64,000 bases of DNA from Bordetella genomosp. 9 (GTDB taxonomy: Bacteria > Pseudomonadota > Gammaproteobacteria > Burkholderiales > Burkholderiaceae_B). A model generated the notes under the pieces. That model saw only the letters and a list, made by a program, of their open reading frames with translations, was not told the origin of the DNA and made no database searches. The position numbers and the translations under genes were made by a program. Positions 61,890 through 64,000 of this stretch are shown one piece after another. Each line of letters begins with the position of its first letter. Position 1 is the first letter of the stretch. The stretch is from contig NZ_CP021109.1 of NCBI RefSeq assembly GCF_002119725.1, positions 310,001 through 374,000 on the forward strand. The letters are read 5' to 3'.

Positions 61890-64000
61890 TCATTTCGGCA
61901 GAGACAGCGGCGGCGATGCGATGCCACGCGCCTGGTCGATCTTCTCGGCTACCTTGAAGGCGGCATCCAATTCGCCGATACCGTACTGGCGCATGAGCTG
62001 GTAGCGCTCGGCCTTCTCTTCCGGCTCGGTCTGCGCAAGGGCCAGATAGAGGCTGGGCGGCACGGCGCGGAACAGCACTTCCATCGACTTGGACAGGATG
62101 ACGCCCTCGCTGAACTTGCCCGCCTCCTTGCGCGCGGACAGCATCAGCGCCTTCTGCGCGGGCGACAGTTCGCGGAACCGGGCGATCTTCTCCACCTCGT
62201 CGGGCGGCATCGACAGGCAGATCCACCACTCGATCATGTTGAGCATGGGCTCGGCAGCCTTGGGCAGGTCGTCGATGTTCTGCGTCGCCAGCCAGTACCA
62301 CGCACCGAGCTTGCGCCACATCTTGGTGATCTTGACCACGTAGGGCGCGAGCAGCGGGTTCCTGGTGATGATGTGGCCTTCGTCGGTGACGTTGATGATC
62401 GGCCGGCCCAGGAACTGGTCGCGCTCGGCGATGTTGTTCACCGTGTTGATCAGCGAGATGTAGGCGATGGAGAGCTGCGCGTTGTAGCCCTCGCGCGCGA
62501 AGGTGGCCAGATCCACGATGGTGATGTCCGCCTCGGGCCAGGGCGTGCCCGGACGGTCGAACATCTCGCCGTCCGCGCCCTGGCAGAGCATGTCCATCGC
62601 ATCGGCCATCTCCAGCAGCCGCGCGCGCCGGGCATCCGGCAGGTTGGCGTCGCGGGCGCGTTCGCGCAGCGCGTCGCGCACGTCGCGGGTTAGCACCGTG
62701 CGCGCCTGTTCCACGCAGCGCTGGGCGGCGTCCAGGATGCACTGGCGAATCAGGCTGCGGTCGGCGCGCGTCATGCGCGCTTCCTCCTTGTCCTCGCCTC
62801 CGGTGATCATCAGCCGGGCGGTGATTTCGAGTTCGCCGAGCACGTCGCGCTGGTCATCCCCGTCATCAGCCGGATGGGTGTCGCCGTCCTCGTCCAGGGC
62901 GTCGGCATCCAGCGTCTGCACCTGGCCCGGTGTATCGACCAGGCGCCAGGCATCGGCGAACGGCGCCAGGCTCACGCCCGCGCCGGGTGCCAGCTTCACG
63001 CGATGCACGCTCAGGCCCAGCCGAGCGGCGAAGTCACCGAACAGGCCAAAGCTGTTGCCGGCCTCGACGATGAACAACCTCGGCCGGTAGATCGCCGTGA
63101 CCTGGTTGAGGATGTTGTTCAGCGTGGCGCTCTTGCCGGAGCCGGTCGGGCCGAAGAGGAACAGGTGGGCGTTCATCTGCCGGTCGAGCCGGTTCAGTGG
63201 ATCGAAGGTGATCGTGCCGCCGCCCCGGTTGAAGAAGGTGATGCCCGGATGGCCGGTGCCCTGGCTGCGCCCCCACACCGGCCCCAGGTTGGCCGCGTGC
63301 TGCGCGAACATCAGTTGCGTGTACCACTGCCGCTTGTCCGCCGCCGGGTCGAACAGGCAGGGCAGCCAGCGCAGGTAGGTGTTGAGCGGCGCCACCTCGT
63401 CCTCTTCGCGCACCGGCTGCAGGCCCGCATTGAGCATGACATTGACCAGTTGCAGACCGCGGGCGTCGAGCTGCGCCATGTCGCGGCCGCGCAGATAGAA
63501 CGCCAGCGTGCCCCGGTACAGCTTGTGCGCGCTGCCGATGAGGCCGCGGGCCTGCTGCACGTCCTGGCGCGCCTGCTCGCTGGCGAGCGTCTCGCCGACC
63601 GCCTTGCGGGCCAGGTGGTTGAGGTGCGCCTCCAGCACATCCTGCGGCGTGGCGACCAGGGTCAGGCACATCACCGTGTCCTCGGGCATCTGGTCGAACA
63701 GCGCGTTCATCGCATCGCCGCCCTTGCGCGTCTCGCCGGTCACGTGCCCTGTCGCGGGCGGCGAGCGCAGGCGGTCCATGACGATGGCCCGGTGCGGCAT
63801 GCCGTCGAAGAACCACAGGCCGCGGGCGACATCCGAGCGCGGCTGGCCGAAGAACAGGCGCTGCGCGAAGTCGCCGCTGGCCAACTCGATCTCGCCCTCT
63901 TCCCGGTCTTCCGGGTAGCGGGCCAGCGCGTAGAAGCGCTCCCGGTCTTCGGCCGTGCTGCCCAGCGCGCCGGGATTCGGGTTGAACCAGCGCAGCAGCC
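61890..64000 (-). CDS. VirB4/TraC-type conjugation ATPase (PFL_4706 family), partial
   Basis: 703 codons visible; the gene begins right of the window. Walker A is FLFGPTGSGKSATLNN; before it TGHPGITFFNRGGGTITFDP; Walker B-like VTDEGHIITRNPLL; and WYWLATQNIDDLPKAA, the VirB4 motif near the C-terminus. The missing N-terminus should be about 200 residues or more (family about 900-950). It energises pilus assembly and substrate transfer. The frame continues without interruption to base 64000 (ALARYPEDREEGEIELASG). Confidence 0.93.
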   Translation of the reverse strand, partial: LLRWFNPNPGALGSTAEDRERFYALARYPEDREEGEIELASGDFAQRLFFGQPRSDVARGLWFFDGMPHRAIVMDRLRSPPATGHVTGETRKGGDAMNALFDQMPEDTVMCLTLVATPQDVLEAHLNHLARKAVGETLASEQARQDVQQARGLIGSAHKLYRGTLAFYLRGRDMAQLDARGLQLVNVMLNAGLQPVREEDEVAPLNTYLRWLPCLFDPAADKRQWYTQLMFAQHAANLGPVWGRSQGTGHPGITFFNRGGGTITFDPLNRLDRQMNAHLFLFGPTGSGKSATLNNILNQVTAIYRPRLFIVEAGNSFGLFGDFAARLGLSVHRVKLAPGAGVSLAPFADAWRLVDTPGQVQTLDADALDEDGDTHPADDGDDQRDVLGELEITARLMITGGEDKEEARMTRADRSLIRQCILDAAQRCVEQARTVLTRDVRDALRERARDANLPDARRARLLEMADAMDMLCQGADGEMFDRPGTPWPEADITIVDLATFAREGYNAQLSIAYISLINTVNNIAERDQFLGRPIINVTDEGHIITRNPLLAPYVVKITKMWRKLGAWYWLATQNIDDLPKAAEPMLNMIEWWICLSMPPDEVEKIARFRELSPAQKALMLSARKEAGKFSEGVILSKSMEVLFRAVPPSLYLALAQTEPEEKAERYQLMRQYGIGELDAAFKVAEKIDQARGIASPPLSLPK

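Larger units (their letters stand above)
19850..64000 (+). mobile_element. ICEclc/PFGI-type integrative conjugative element, left end and most of its body
   Basis: The element starts at the 3' end of tRNA-Gly(CCC); the last about 18-20 nt of the tRNA should be the attL core. Typical order: extended P4-type integrase, small regulators, MobH relaxase TraI, DUF3742, TraG-N, then PFL_4711, PFL_4710 and PFL_4709 family proteins, and (after cargo) a DsbA-like protein and a VirB4-type ATPase that leaves the window. These are hallmarks of type G mating-pair-formation ICEs. Two conjugation blocks (28.5-33.2 and 61.1-64.0 kb) are split by about 28 kb of cargo. The right attachment site is not in the window. 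Confidence 0.85.

Overview
The window is about 64 kb of GC-rich proteobacterial DNA. The chromosomal part (roughly 0-19.9 kb) looks like a betaproteobacterium of the Alcaligenaceae (Bordetella/Achromobacter type): htpG, a galactonate catabolic operon with an IclR regulator, the ampD/PP0621/CcsA-like cluster divergent from ffh, and trmB-pip-thiS. This assignment rests on gene content and order, not on a database search.

Layout. (1) 0-5.4 kb: a lower-GC accessory patch with a frameshifted gene end, a small ATPase, a conserved-looking Cys/His-tailed protein and four tandem AidA/PixA-type inclusion-body paralogues in alternating B-A-B-A order. It is bounded by a degraded tyrosine recombinase lying against the 3' end of tRNA-Leu(CAA). 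(2) 5.7-19.9 kb: core genes. Between htpG and the dgo operon sits a hipB antitoxin gene preceded by four TTACCGNNCGGTAA operators spaced 49-50 bp apart, followed by a hipA toxin gene that has lost its kinase core. (3) From the 3' end of tRNA-Gly(CCC) at 19.87 kb to the right edge: an ICEclc/PFGI-type integrative conjugative element. It carries an extended P4-type integrase, regulators, an Rrf2/flavoprotein/methyltransferase set, a MobH relaxase, a MazE/PIN toxin-antitoxin pair, and type G mating-pair-formation genes (TraG-N, PFL_4711, PFL_4710 and PFL_4709-like). After the cargo come a DsbA-like protein and a VirB4-type ATPase that runs off the window.

The cargo (about 33.3-61.0 kb) separates the two halves of the conjugation locus and is a mosaic. 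It holds a TauE/SafE exporter with an AraC regulator; a leuD-leuC-haloacetate dehalogenase operon with a divergent LysR; an operator-controlled GST/TetR operon; a LysR/hydrolase pair; and a ParD-like/methionine aminopeptidase operon with a 24-bp operator, of which a second broken copy lies at 33.5 kb. Further on are an IS21 element that has cut both neighbours, an RHH/VOC/methyltransferase operon, a MarR/membrane protein/LysE group, a dehalogenase-LysR gene fusion, a MerR-controlled hydrolase, a GlxA-type regulator with two small membrane proteins, and a LysE remnant next to an orphan SoxR-type box. Insertion sequences (IS5/IS427, IS21, IS3 pieces) and a 108-bp palindromic element mark the joins.

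The strongest candidates for undescribed biology are the ParD-like/MetAP operon, the AidA/PixA cluster with its Cys/His-tailed partner, the periodic operator array upstream of hipB, the leuCD-dehalogenase operon and the dehalogenase-LysR chimera. No CRISPR array and no rRNA gene were seen.
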